Assembly: GCA_043228905.1 (NCBI GenBank)
Contig: JBHGNT010000005.1
Location: 20,956,001-21,020,000, forward strand
Length of the DNA stretch: 64,000 bases
Direction of reading: 5' to 3'
Origin: Azolla caroliniana
Taxonomy: Eukaryota > Polypodiophyta
Part shown: in pieces, positions 43,249 to 53,574 of the stretch
How the letters are laid out: each line of letters begins with the position of its first letter
Numbering within the stretch: position 1 is the first letter of the stretch
Program-made: the position numbers and the translations under genes
The notes under the pieces: model-generated
What the model was told of the DNA's origin: nothing
Seen by the model: only the letters and a program-made list of their open reading frames with translations
Database searches by the model: none

Positions 43249-46200
43249 TCAATCTATAAGCAAATTTGGCACACTAGGCTCTTCAGGCGCTGATTGTTCT
43301 AGACTATTCTCGTTTGTGTCATCTCCACGCTCTCCTGAATCTGATGTATGTTCAAATTGTGTTACATCTTCTAGGTCCACAAGCTCCCTTGCTTCTTCAT
43401 CAATAGGTTCCATTGGTTCTCGTGAAGTCATTTGGAACATCTCTGTCTCATTGATGTGCTTAGCTCCGACTTCTTGATCCTAATCTGGACAGTCCCAGAT
43501 TCCTGTGATCCTCATTTTGATGAAGTTAACTTGTGTATGGTCCTTCTCCAACGCAACACAGTTTCGAAACATCTTCAATGCACAAGCTGTTGTAGTACCT
43601 AATGGCCACATGAACACGAATAAGTATATATAAGAATTAAAGTCTTAAACTTGATCGACAGATATCAAAGTAAATATATTTTATATACCTGTGCCAGAGA
43701 ACAAGTCTAGGACCCAATCATTTGGATTCGAGAAGAGCTCTAGGAGGCGGTTGATCAATCTTTGAGGTTTTTGATAAGGATTCACCATACTCTTATCACC
43801 TGAAACATGCCTTAATTTTTTTGTGACAGTTGGGCACATGATATAATTTACCACGTTACGCTCGTTGACATGTGCTCTAGCCTTCTTCTTTGTTATTGAA
43901 TCATAGTAACCCACACAAAAATGTTCGACCGCACTAACCATTCGATCGCCAGGGCTACGTGTAATATTTGTTTTAATCCTACAGAGAAATAAAATCATTG
44001 TTTAGAGGTATGAATGTCAACATATAATAACAAGTATCATAATGATTAAAAACAAACTGTGACACACCAATGCATGTGTTCAGTGGCATGACAATGTGAC
44101 TTCAGAGCTGTTGTGACTGACAGTGATTGCCCCATGCTATGGAATATGATTATCCTCCACAAGGGGGCCAATGTTAGTTCGGCGAAATCCTTTACCATCT
44201 TCCCGATTTGGGGGTACTTGAAAGGCACATCATCATATGTTGATCCCGCAATTCGGAATCCATATGGTATGTCGGCTATCAGCAAAGTGTAGTGCCTTCT
44301 CGGTAATAGATCGAGCATTTGTGATACTTCCCCATTAAATACACTATAATGTAACTGTTTATAAGGATTGGACCTATGCAAAAAACTCTTCACAGTCTCC
44401 AAATCTCAGACAGTTCCATCTCTTTCCCTTTGGTCATTCTCTTCTCATACTTTGCACGTTCTAAGTGTGTGATAAAGGTAGCTGGAATACCATCATTATT
44501 GTCGTTGGTCTTTTTTGATTTCGATGGTTTCTGCAAGTGTCAATGTTGTTAGGAGAGAACATTAGCTTTCAATGTATTAACATTCAAATGACACATACCC
44601 AATCTCTAAAAACAATAAAATATTCCTCCAATGCCTTGTAGGAAGAAGTTATCGAGCAGGCTTGCTCCACTTCTTCCCATGTCGGTAAACTCATTTTTTG
44701 TCATCAACTCCTGAATCTTCATGTATACCTTGTGACTATACAATAAATATGAAATTAGAAATTAAAAATCAATAATAATAGAAGAATATCATGAAACATT
44801 GTATACTATAAACCCTTACTTTTGCAATTCAGTAACCATCTCGTCCAAACTAAATTCCTTGGCAACAACTCGAGATAGCACCAATATTAATAGCCTATTA
44901 TCTTTAATACCTTGCAATGACCTCCAAGGTAAAAGTTTCATGTCTTCTGCTAACTCCTTGATTACCAAGTCGCTTTTGCCCTTTGACTTCGATTTGATCT
45001 CAACTTGTGGATCAATCCTTCCCTTCTTTGACCTTTGCCCTTTGACCTCTTTCTGCTCCCACATGCTAAATATTTTTTCCTAGAGATCCCACACCTCTCC
45101 GGTCTGAAAGGCTAGTTGAAACCAGGAATCATATTTTCGTAGCCCTTCTGATTTTGTGCTCTCATCCACTGAAATCTCCACTTCCAGTAAACACTGGCGA
45201 TGCAAACCAGGCCACAACCTTGGGCCAAAACGATTTAATGCATCTAGGTACTCATGATGAAAAAATCTGATCCTTTCAATGCATGACATCTTTTGCCTAT
45301 AATCATTATCATTGTTATGGTCCCATGCTAGTAGCTTCGCCTCCTCGTGAGTGAGTCCTGCATATACTTTACATTCGGCGTACTTAAAGAAGGGGGTGAG
45401 AGGGTATTCTTTCACAAGCTGTCTACAAGCTTCGGCCGAATGCGATCCTCCAATTACATAATATGTATAATCATCAGCAGAGCTATACTTGAAGTCTGCT
45501 ACTGTTGGACATTGATCTTGATCGATCATTACTAAAAATGGCACGACAGTAGCATGAGGATTAATTTTCATTTTGCTCTTCAAGTTTTGCACATGGACAA
45601 CGTGCGGCTCTCTAATTTCTAGGGGACGTCTTCCAATCAAGGGATCAATTGGAGACCTCTAGATTGAAGAATTGGCAAATGAAACAGCTGCCCTTTACGC
45701 ACAAGTTTTGTCTTAACAATATCTTCTCTTATTTTATTTTGTTCAGACGTTGACTTGGTGCTCTTCTTCTTCCTCCACGAATTCTAAAACCTCTTCATCA
45801 TCTTTGTTGGGTCATGGTCGTTTGTTGTATTTCTTATGAACTGGATTTGTCTTTCTAGACTTTTTTGGTGGAGTTTGTGCTTCACCATTTCTCTTGTCAC
45901 ATACGGCCGCAATGCAACTAATAAGTTGTTCATCATTTGAATGTCTTTACGTAATGAATTGGGTTTGCAACATTCTGCTACTAGGTTTCCCTTGTCAAGA
46001 CACAATCGTCTAGAGCCAACAGAGCTTGAGACATCGATTATAATACTCGAAGAATCACTATCTTCATATTCTAGCTTGGTTACATCTCCATAGTCAAATG
46101 TTTTTCCAACCTCCAATTTGCCTTTACCGTCTGGCTTAGCTGTTATTAAGAGCAGCACCCCATCTTCCTCAACATAAGAGAGACACCATTCTAACTCTGG

Positions 46201-46905
46201 GTAATTCTTATATTTAAGTTCAAATGTTTTCTCTTCCTGGGCCCCACGCTTGCTATTTTTGGTCGTTGCAATAGAAGACTTAGATGCTCCATCCCCCGTT
46301 GAGTCAAATAGAGTTCTTCTAGAGACATTTTTGACAAAAGAGTCAGAATCTCGCTTTGTTGGAGTATGAATCTTTAGTTTAAACGAAGGAACTTTTTGAC
46401 GAGAGTCACTAAAATGAAGACAACATCCTATTTAGGTTAATTACGAACAAGACCATATTATTTGAACAAAAACGATGGAGAAAGTCGTAAAATAAAGAAC
46501 AATTAAACGCAAAACACTAAAAATTGTATCAAAATGATGAGAAAACTGTAATGAGGGACATAAATTTTCTATTCGCAAAACCCTATTTTTTCAACCAAAA
46601 TATGATGCACTGCATTGGATTTTGGTTGAAAGGAGGGCTATCTTCCACCAAAATCCGATGCAGTGCATCAGACCACCAAAATCCGATGCACTGCATCGGA
46701 TTTTGGTTGAATGCCTTGATTGTGACATGACTTCTCCTGAACCATCTAGTGAAGTTTAAGTGCATTTTAATTCGATGGTGTGTTTCCTTAACAAAATATT
46801 TGGGGATTATTGCTTATTGTGAAAAGGAATCTTTAAGGCATCTTTTAGAATCTTAAAAAATGTAAAGAATATTGCTAACTTGGCGATCTTCTTTCCCTTG
46901 TTCAT
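43249..46905 (-). pseudogene. ParB-like domain plus beta-class N6A/N4C-type DNA methyltransferase
   Basis: Exons I infer (GT-AG): 46905-46880 (MNKGKKIA), 46408-44820, 44735-44599, 44530-44068, 43978-43689, 43598-43249. Exon 2 encodes a charged N-terminal region, then a ParB-like domain (RPLEIREPHVVHVQNL, YYVIGGSHSAEACRQL, AWDHNNDNDYRQKM). The exons at 44530 and 43978 form the catalytic domain. ADIPYGF is the motif IV position, usually D/N/S-P-P-Y, and comes before LDLFSGTG, the motif I SAM-binding loop completed across the last splice as GTTTACALKMF...ALEKD. Motif IV before motif I defines the beta class. HWIKTNI spans one splice cleanly. The tail is acidic. Breaks: TAG near 45781 and frame change near 45640, TAG near 45081, frame changes near 44670 and 44400, TAG in the last exon near 43485. 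A phage- or bacteria-like origin is inference. Confidence 0.8.
46591..46711. repeat. Cluster of three related palindromes
   Basis: Palindrome 1 at 46591-46629 starts TCAACCAAAAT and ends ATTTTGGTTGA. A half-copy lies at 46646-46670. Palindrome 3 (46674-46711) has CCAAAATCCGATGCA and its exact complement. All share the core GATGCANTGCATC. The cluster lies in intron 1 of the methyltransferase gene, near the middle of the element. Confidence 0.85.
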
Positions 46906-47116
46906 GATGCCTGTCGGAGGTAGTGCTTCGGAGTGCTTGAAATTAGTCTTATTGTGAAAAGGAATCTTAACAAAATATTTGGGGATTATTGCTTATTGTG
47001 AAAAGGAATCTTTAAGGCATCTTTTAGAATATTAAAAAATGTAAAGAATATTGCTAACCTGGCGATCTTCTTTCCCTTGTTCATGATGCCTGTCGGAGGT
47101 AGTGCTTCGGAGTGCT
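46788..47116 (-). repeat. Duplicated first exon of the methyltransferase gene
   Basis: A 150-bp segment (46788-46937) recurs at 46967-47116, period 179. Each copy carries ATGAACAAGGGAAAGAAGAT followed by a GTTAGC splice donor, so there are two alternative first exons (ATG at 46905 and 47084) and probably two copies of the core leader. Confidence 0.85.
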
Positions 47117-47362
47117 CTGAGCTCGATGGATTCTTTGTCGTGATAATGAAAATGAAATTTGAAACTTCATTATATATAAATGTTTTTTTAAATAAAAATT
47201 AATTAAAAATTAATTTTTTTTGAAATTTCTCTTCCTAAAAAGTGTTATAGTGTAACCAATAACTCATGTCTAGTTCTAATAGTTATAATCTTTTCTATAG
47301 AGGAGTTCGGTATATAGCCCTTTGATGGTAGTGGCACAGGGTTTGTCTTGATAGTTTCGAGA
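47117..47362. promoter_or_regulatory. Likely shared divergent promoter region of element A
   Basis: AT-rich, non-coding, between the outer methyltransferase start (47084) and the transposase start. TATATATAAATG near 47170 could serve as a TATA box. Inference from position only. Confidence 0.35.
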
Positions 47363-50034
47363 ATGTCTTCTTCTGCAAGTAGAACGTCTTTTTTTTCTAT
47401 TGCCCCCTTTTCTTTGTCCAACAACTCATATTTCTCAATAGAAGAGTACGATTACAAGAGACATTTGAAAGGCTCGCGTAAAAAACAGAAAAGTGAGGCT
47501 CCTAGTACCTTGAATTCTCTTTTTTCAATTGATTCTGTTGATGGCCCTCTTCATGTAAGCTTAGAAGCGGAGTTTGATACTTCTATAGATAACAGTAGTA
47601 TTAGTAAACCACTTGTATTTAAAAGAATCCCGCGACAAGTTAGTGACAAGAGATTTAATTTTTTATGTTCTGATCGTCAACTGCTTTGCGACTTCAACAA
47701 AACATGTTGTGCGAATCTCTGCCTTTCAACTTATGGAAAGTTGAGGTTACGTGAAACACAACAAAAATATTTGTCGCTTAATGGGAAAGAGCAGGACACA
47801 TTTCTTCTTTCGCATATGCAGCTTAAAATGGATCACAACGCAGGGTCTAATTCTACGCAGGTTGAATATTTCCTTGGACTATATACTAAGTGTTGTCGAG
47901 CCGCTTTTAAAATCGGTCATAGCATTGGAAATATGCGGCTGCAACGAGTTCAAGAGCGTCTTCTGAAGGGATCATGGATACCGTTGGATCGAAATGGTTC
48001 TGGATGTAAGGGTCAAATTGGGCAACACGCAATTAGGTGGATGGAAGTATATTTTTCAAAATAGTGCGACATTATGCCTACGACATGAAGACTACATTTG
48101 TCAGATAACTTTACTCGAAGGGAAGTTTACCAATCATACAAGGACACCATGTCAGTGGATGATGCACCTTACATAAAGTATAGACATTTTAATCGATTGT
48201 GGAGGTTACAATTTAACAATGTGGTTATCCCACGAAAGGTACGAATGGGAGGCTGCTCAATATGTGCAAGTTTAAAAAGTATGGCCAAGGGTGGAAAATT
48301 AGATGTAGAGATAAGGAATTACAAGAACATCGTGAAAGTCAAGCATTGGAATGTTCTAAGGCTATGCATCACCGACAAAAAGTGCTTCAATCTCCCGAAA
48401 AGTATATGTGTATGATTATTGATGGCATGGATCAAAAGAAGACTTGTTTGCCGCATTTCCAACGACTCCCAAAAGATATTGCAAATGAGTGCCTCGTGCA
48501 AATGCATCTAGTAGGGTGTTTGACATATTGTCAAACAATAAGGCCACAAGTATTCTTAACTTATCCTAATATCCACAACGACCCTAATCTCACTGTCACC
48601 GTCGTGCACAGAGTATTGCAATCATGGTCGGGCATAGTACCGCCAGTTCTATACGTGCAACTAGACAACACAACAAGAGAGAATAAAAACTCAACTGTCT
48701 TCGGTTATCTAAGCATGCTAGTAGAGAGGGGCATATTTAAAAAGATAAAGGTCAACTTCTTATTAGTTGATCATACCCATGATCACATAGATCAAATGTT
48801 TAGTAGGTTCTCAAAGAAACTAGCTCGTTGTAATGCTTTCACGCTTACCACACTATCAAAATTGATAAGTGAAGCATATACACCAAAACCTGAAGTACAT
48901 CACTGGAATAAAGTGTACGACTTTAAACGTTTCTGCATGGATGGTGATGGGGACTTAATGTAGGGTGCTTGCACCTCTTAATAATATAAGTTTCAACCAT
49001 GTCTTCCTCATAAAACAAACCTCGGCCCACCTCAAGATGACGGTGTTGTTTGCAAAAAAATACTCATCTAGTACACAATGGGAGCCCCAAGAAGGTTGTA
49101 GACTCCTACTTCATTTCCTTGATGCACCACTGCATGGTGCACAACAAATGCCATATGATGATCATAAAAATGTGGCACCCAATAGTTCTATTGATGAACA
49201 AAGGGCATATTGGTTGCGATGTCTTGAAGAGAAACAAAAGAATATTGATCGCACCAAGAAGTACGCCAGTGATGAGGATGTTGAATGGTGGGAGATCTTC
49301 TTCACCCATCAATGCACCATTTTAGATAATTACATTGCCGGATTTTGGCCAATCCATAATCCATTCACATGGAATATTGGGGTGCCATCAATGATATCGC
49401 CGACTCATCATCAAAACCATCGAATAATATAGAGCTTCATAATTTAGTTCGACCACTGCAAAGAGATATTTGCGTGGGACCAAGAAAGTCATGTATTGTT
49501 CAGGCAAGATGGCAAGGTAATTTGCAAGAACTACAAGTTGGAATGTTGGTCGCAACATTAGCTGGGGGTGATAACTTGGGCCATCCATTTTGGATTGCAA
49601 AAATTATTGAATTAGTGAAGGATGAAGAAGGCAATCAAACAAAGTCAATTGTGGTCCACTGGTATCAGACATCTTCACCTGATGCATTTACGAGAAAGTA
49701 TTCTTTAGAGATGGTTAAGGATGTTGGATGTTAAAGCAGAAAGAGAAGAAGAAAGAATATACCGAGCAGAGCTACTCTTGCACTAGACCATGTTGACATA
49801 CTAGTATACGACTTCTCATTAACAAAATCAAGCCATCTAAGACAAGCCACCATCAAGATAATAAAGGAGAAAATCCCAAATATGGTATCAAACAATATAC
49901 AAAGACTAACTAGAAGCAATTCTCATAACTACAAAGATGTTGGCTTGGAATTGGACGAAGATAATGCATTGATTGCCACTGATGATGAGGATGAGACGTC
50001 AGAATGCTCTTCCAGTCCATTAGACATGTCTTAA
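47363..50034 (+). pseudogene. Element A transposase-like protein (DDE/RNase H-fold type)
   Basis: The start is taken at ATG 47363 (MSSSASRTSFF). The N-terminal half contains CSDRQLLCDFNKTCC and a Cys/His-bearing region (CSICASLKSMAKG). The core (about 48400-48850) has MIIDGMDQKKTCLPH, VFLTYPNIHNDPNLTV, LYVQLDNTTRENKNSTVFGY and LLVDHTHDHIDQMFSRF. I read the Asp residues of IDGMDQ and VQLDN plus HTHDHID as the metal-binding set. The C-terminal part (about 49540-49720) has LVATLAGGDNLGHPFWIAKI and IVVHWYQ, perhaps a chromatin- or DNA-binding module. After a TAA at 49732 the adjacent frame stays open to 50034 with an acidic, Ser-rich tail (TDDEDETSECSSSPLDMS). Frame changes near 48060, 48260-48330 and 48960 break it. 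It resembles what Pfam calls DUF7869, from memory. Confidence 0.75.
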
Positions 50035-50329
50035 AATGTTGACTTGGTTCAAGCTTGGGATCGTTTTACTACATGATCTGAAACTTTGTAAATTACTTTC
50101 AGATGTTAAATCACGAATATGTATAATTATAGCTAGTAGTCATGTTGTACATTCTTTTGTAATTTTGGCGATGTATATTGTTAGGCATTTTACTTATGTC
50201 TAAAAGTGGTAGTCATGTTGAAATTCAATATATTTTGCCACATTTTTTGAAAAGCTTTACGCATGCATCACGTCTTTTTGTAAACTTCGTGGTTTTGTGC
50301 CCTTTTTTGACGTAGTGTTCTTAAAATGC

Positions 50330-50361
50330 GACATATTGCCTGTTTCAAATGACCCGGTGTT
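50330..50361 (-). repeat. Element A right terminal inverted repeat
   Basis: Read on the minus strand it starts AACACCGGGTCATTTGAAAC and matches 42481-42512 in 31 of 32 bases. Confidence 0.9.
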
Positions 50362-51441
50362 ACAAGAGTTATGTTGCAAAAATTAGGGTTTGTAGGTTAG
50401 ATACCACAATTTAGGTGATTCTTTTACATAGAAATAGTTTCATCATTATTGAAAAACAACTAATCAACACACATGGGGCTGAAATAATCTGATGAAGGCG
50501 AGTCTAGTTGGCTCCGAGCTCGACTACTTCCGACGGCTATGTTGCCTTGATTCGGAGTAGCTCTCATGCCACTAAAACCTCCCTTCCACAACTGGCCACC
50601 GAGTTGACCACCATCGAGACGTTGAAGAGGTCTTCGTGTAAGGAACCCAAACCCAAACCCAAACCCTAACTCACAAGTAGATGCAAAACTCACAACCCTA
50701 AAACTCATAAGAAAGAAGAACCCTACATGCTCATAAGGAACATAAAAACCCTAAACCTCGGGTTCTCTAATATGTTGAGGAGAAAGATAGAAAATTAGAA
50801 AGAAGAAGTGTTCAAACCCTAACCCTACAAGAAAAAGAAGAAGGAGAAAGGGAGGCTACCAAACCCTAACCCAAGAAGAAGAGGAGAGAAGATGAAACCC
50901 TAGTGGTACACCCCTAAGGCAAAATGGGCGACCCCCAAATAAGCCCTATCCCTCCTCTCTTATAGAGGAAAGAGGAGCTTATTTTAACAGTACATGTTTT
51001 TTGGTATTTCCTTTATCCTAAAAATGGAAGGGGAGGAAAACTCTCCTTGATTTGTAGCAAGAGAGACTCAAACTTTACACCTCTCTACACATACTTATAA
51101 GCCTTAACCACTAAGCTACTACAAGTTATTTATTATTTATTTGTTTATTTCTCTATTTATACATTATTTCACATGGAACCTTGCTTTTTCTCACACTGCA
51201 CACGCCACACCACAACATCCACCCCCACCAAACTGCACATCCTCCGGTATGTGCCAAAGGAAAGTGATGTGGTGGGGCCAAAGGTTGTCAACCTCAATTT
51301 TTTTCCCCTTCGTTGCACCTTGCCCGTGCGAAATCCACCATCGTCTACGACATCATCTCCACAAAATCTTCTTCGTCCGTCTCCGTCCTCCCCTATCGCT
51401 ATTTCACGTTGGGTTCACCAATGTTGCTAAAATTCCGCGTG
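50362..51441 (+). repeat. Tandem repeat unit 2, right part
   Basis: Continues unit 2 after element A. It aligns with 41200-42336: the GGCGAGTCTAGTTGGCTCCG block, an AACCCTAA-rich part, CTCCTCTCTTATAGAGGAA and CACACCACAACATCCACCC. The unit length without the insertion is about 1220 bp. No coding sequence. Confidence 0.85.
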
Positions 51442-51695
51442 CGTGTGTCACTCGAACGGGACCGCCAGGGCCTTGGACTGGGGAGACACAAGGGGTGAGG
51501 AAGTGGGAGATTATGATGTCAATGACATGGGGAAAATATACATAAGTTTAGATATAAAATAGGCTTTAAACTACAATTAGGCTTAATACCACGATTTCGG
51601 TGGGTTTTTTACATAGAATTGGTTTTTTATACATTATTTCATGAGATATGCGTGGAACCTCGCTTTTTCCCACATTGCACACGCCACACCATGAC
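51442..51695 (+). repeat. Tandem repeat unit 3, deleted
   Basis: Starts CGTGTGTCACTCGAACGGG and follows the unit to about 51624. It then skips to the ATACATTATTTCATGAGATA part, so about 800 bp is missing, and stops at about 51695. Confidence 0.75.
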
Positions 51696-51940
51696 AATGT
51701 ATTATGATTAGCCCTTATTTTTGGATGTTTCGTGTGCATAGAGGCTATACACCTCGATTACATGTCTAGATTTCATCATATGTTGGCTATTTGATATTAC
51801 GATTATTTTAATATATGCATATGTGGTCACGTGTATGAGTATTTGATCGTATATATGTGATAAATATACATATGTGTATATTAGTTATTACGTGATTTCT
51901 ATATCCAAACGTCCTTTTGATTATCATTTAGTACATTGGT
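51696..51940 (+). repeat. Repeat shared with 60.8-61.0 kb
   Basis: Blocks such as TTGATCGTATATATGTGATAA-like sequence and TATTACGTGATTT occur in the same order and orientation at 60815-60995. These two copies bracket element B and Ty3-3. Confidence 0.7.
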
Positions 51941-51944
51941 GACC

Positions 51945-52709
51945 ACTTTTTTAGTCTCAATTGGCATTTGTCCTGCACCATAAACAAGAGTAGAAGGCAT
52001 ATGAAGTAGAAATTGACACCCACCTTCAAGCTCCCATTTGGGGGAGGATGAATACTGCTTTGCATATAATAATGTACAACCACGATGATCATTTGATTAT
52101 TATTAAGAATATGTGGTTGAAACTTATATTATTTAATGGTGTTAACACTTTGGCATTTCGTTCTCCACCATCTGAGATGTATCTCTTGAAATCATATATT
52201 TCCTTCAAGTGTTCCACAATTGGGTGTGGCGTATATGCATCACGAATGATGTCGAAAAACTTAGGTAACGTGAAAGCATCATATCGTGATAACTGCCTAG
52301 AGAAGTTACTGAACATCTGATCGATATGGTCATGTGTGTGACCAACCAATAGAAAGTTAACTTTCACTTTCCTAAAAATTCCTTGGTTCACCAGCATACA
52401 TAGATAACCAAAGACCGTAGAATTTTTGTTTTCACAAGTAGTATTGTCAAGTTGAATATATAAAGCTGGTGGCAAAGACTGCCCCCAAGACATAAAAACT
52501 TTTTGAATCACATCGACTGTTAAATTAGGGTCATTGTGGACATTTGGGTAGGTAATGAAGACATGAGGCTTAACACTTCCATTATACGCTAAACAACACA
52601 CCAAGTGCATCTTCACGAGACAATCATCGTTGACATCTTTAGGAAGACGTTTAAGATGAGGTAGACACGTCTTCTCCTTCTCTGTCGTTGTCTCTGTACG
52701 TCGTATCAA
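51945..52709 (-). pseudogene. Element B transposase fragment
   Basis: Collinear with the element A protein: KTCLPHLKRLPKDV, VFITYPNVHNDPNLTVDV, LYIQLDNTTCENKNSTVFGY, LLVGHTHDHIDQMFSNF, LTPLNNISFNHIFLI. It then continues in other frames to about 51945 (a WEPEGGCQFLLH-like stretch). It has Gly in HTHDHID's leading position (LLVGHTH) where A has Asp. The first catalytic Asp motif is lost; the fragment begins abruptly at 52709. Divergence from A is large, so B is not a recent duplicate. Confidence 0.85.
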
Positions 52710-53009
52710 GCTCTTATTTAGCTCCTAACGCCATAACTTGATATGCCGTATTGAGTTGAGACCCCCAACTCGATATGCCATATCGAGTTCAGGGTCACAG
52801 AGCCATTGGGGCAGTTAGACCACACTATTAATTTACACTACACCATCAGAAACACAAAATCAAACATTAGGCTAAAAATAAGAAGTAAAAACATGTTTAG
52901 AGGTCGTGAGGTAGCCGTCTATCATGACTAGGGGAGGTGAAGACCAACTGGATAGAGACTTAATTGGACATGAGTGGGCATTGCAATAAGAAGGTTGTAC
53001 TCTTAGTTT
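52710..53009. other. Non-coding centre of element B
   Basis: This is the expected divergent-promoter area. It contains a palindrome, AACTCGATATGCC followed by its mirror ATATCGAGTT (about 52768-52790). No gene recognised. Confidence 0.4.
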
Positions 53010-53065
53010 CCAGACTGGCTGTACATGGGATGCTTGCCCAAGATCGGCCATTTAGCTATGGCAAA

Positions 53066-53472
53066 TGTCATGAATACATAAGCATCATGGCTTCACTTAG
53101 GCTTGAACCCAAGACCTTGTAATACATAATCAAGAACCTAACCATTAAGATAGCATATGATCATATGAAATAATAAAAGCTACTTCTTGTAATAGACTAA
53201 CTATTGTAAATGTTCTGGAACATTCTAGAACATCCTAGAACATCTTAGAATATTCTAGGTTTAGAACATTCTAGACCTATAAATATGGACATATAATTCT
53301 TCTCAAACCAATTCGAATCAACACTAGTCTTAAGCTTTCGTCGCCTATCTTGTATCCATCTTCGTTCTATCTTATTAACACATTCATTCATCTCTTATCA
53401 CTTCATTCTTCTCTTCTTGTGATCTCTTTCCATCATTCTTCCACCACTCTATCTTTTCTCTTGGTTCTGACA
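53066..53472 (+). repeat. Ty3-3 5' LTR
   Basis: Starts TGTCATGAATACATAAGC. It has a tRNA-like antisense segment (B box over 53100-53109, A-box-like TGGTTAGGTTC at 53144-53134) and a long heat-shock-element array (53213-53271). TATAAATA is at 53278-53285. The candidate self-primer AATTCGAATCAA is at 53310-53321, 32 bases past the TATA start. Confidence 0.9.
53213..53271 (+). promoter_or_regulatory. Heat-shock-element array of Ty3-3
   Basis: Repeated GAA and TTC units at 5-base spacing: TTCTGGAACATTCTAGAACA, then further GAA at 53238 and 53248, TTC at 53253, GAA at 53264, TTC at 53269. This is the most extended array in the window and ends 7 bases before the TATA box. The 3' LTR keeps only a short part (58432-58447). 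Confidence 0.8.
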
Positions 53473-53474
53473 GT

Positions 53475-53482
53475 TTGATTCA

Positions 53483-53546
<64 letters not shown>
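53475..53546 (+). other. Ty3-3 self-priming site and (CT)n leader
   Basis: TTGATTCAAATT (53475-53486) pairs with the predicted transcript start in 11 of 12 positions. A (CT)n tract follows to about 53546, before the gag ATG at 53575. Confidence 0.6.
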
Positions 53547-53549
<3 letters not shown>

Positions 53550-53574
53550 CCTCCTCTATAAACATCACGAAACC

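Larger units (their letters stand above)
42481..50361. mobile_element. Element A: TIR transposon with transposase and DNA methyltransferase genes
   Basis: 7.88 kb. The ends are inverted: 42481-42512 and 50330-50361 match over 32 bases with one mismatch (outermost AACACCGGGTCATTTGAAAC). ACAA flanks both sides (42477-42480, 50362-50365), a 4-base target duplication. The host unit lines up with unit 1 when the element is removed. Inside are two divergent genes: a ParB-like/methyltransferase gene leftward and a DDE-type transposase-like gene rightward. The transposase has several frame changes and the methyltransferase two or three disruptions, so this copy is probably inactive. I know of no named plant transposon family with this pairing. 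Confidence 0.85.

Noticed and set aside
46601-46711. CRISPR-like array
   Set aside because: Three palindromes without regular spacers in plant DNA; better read as binding sites.
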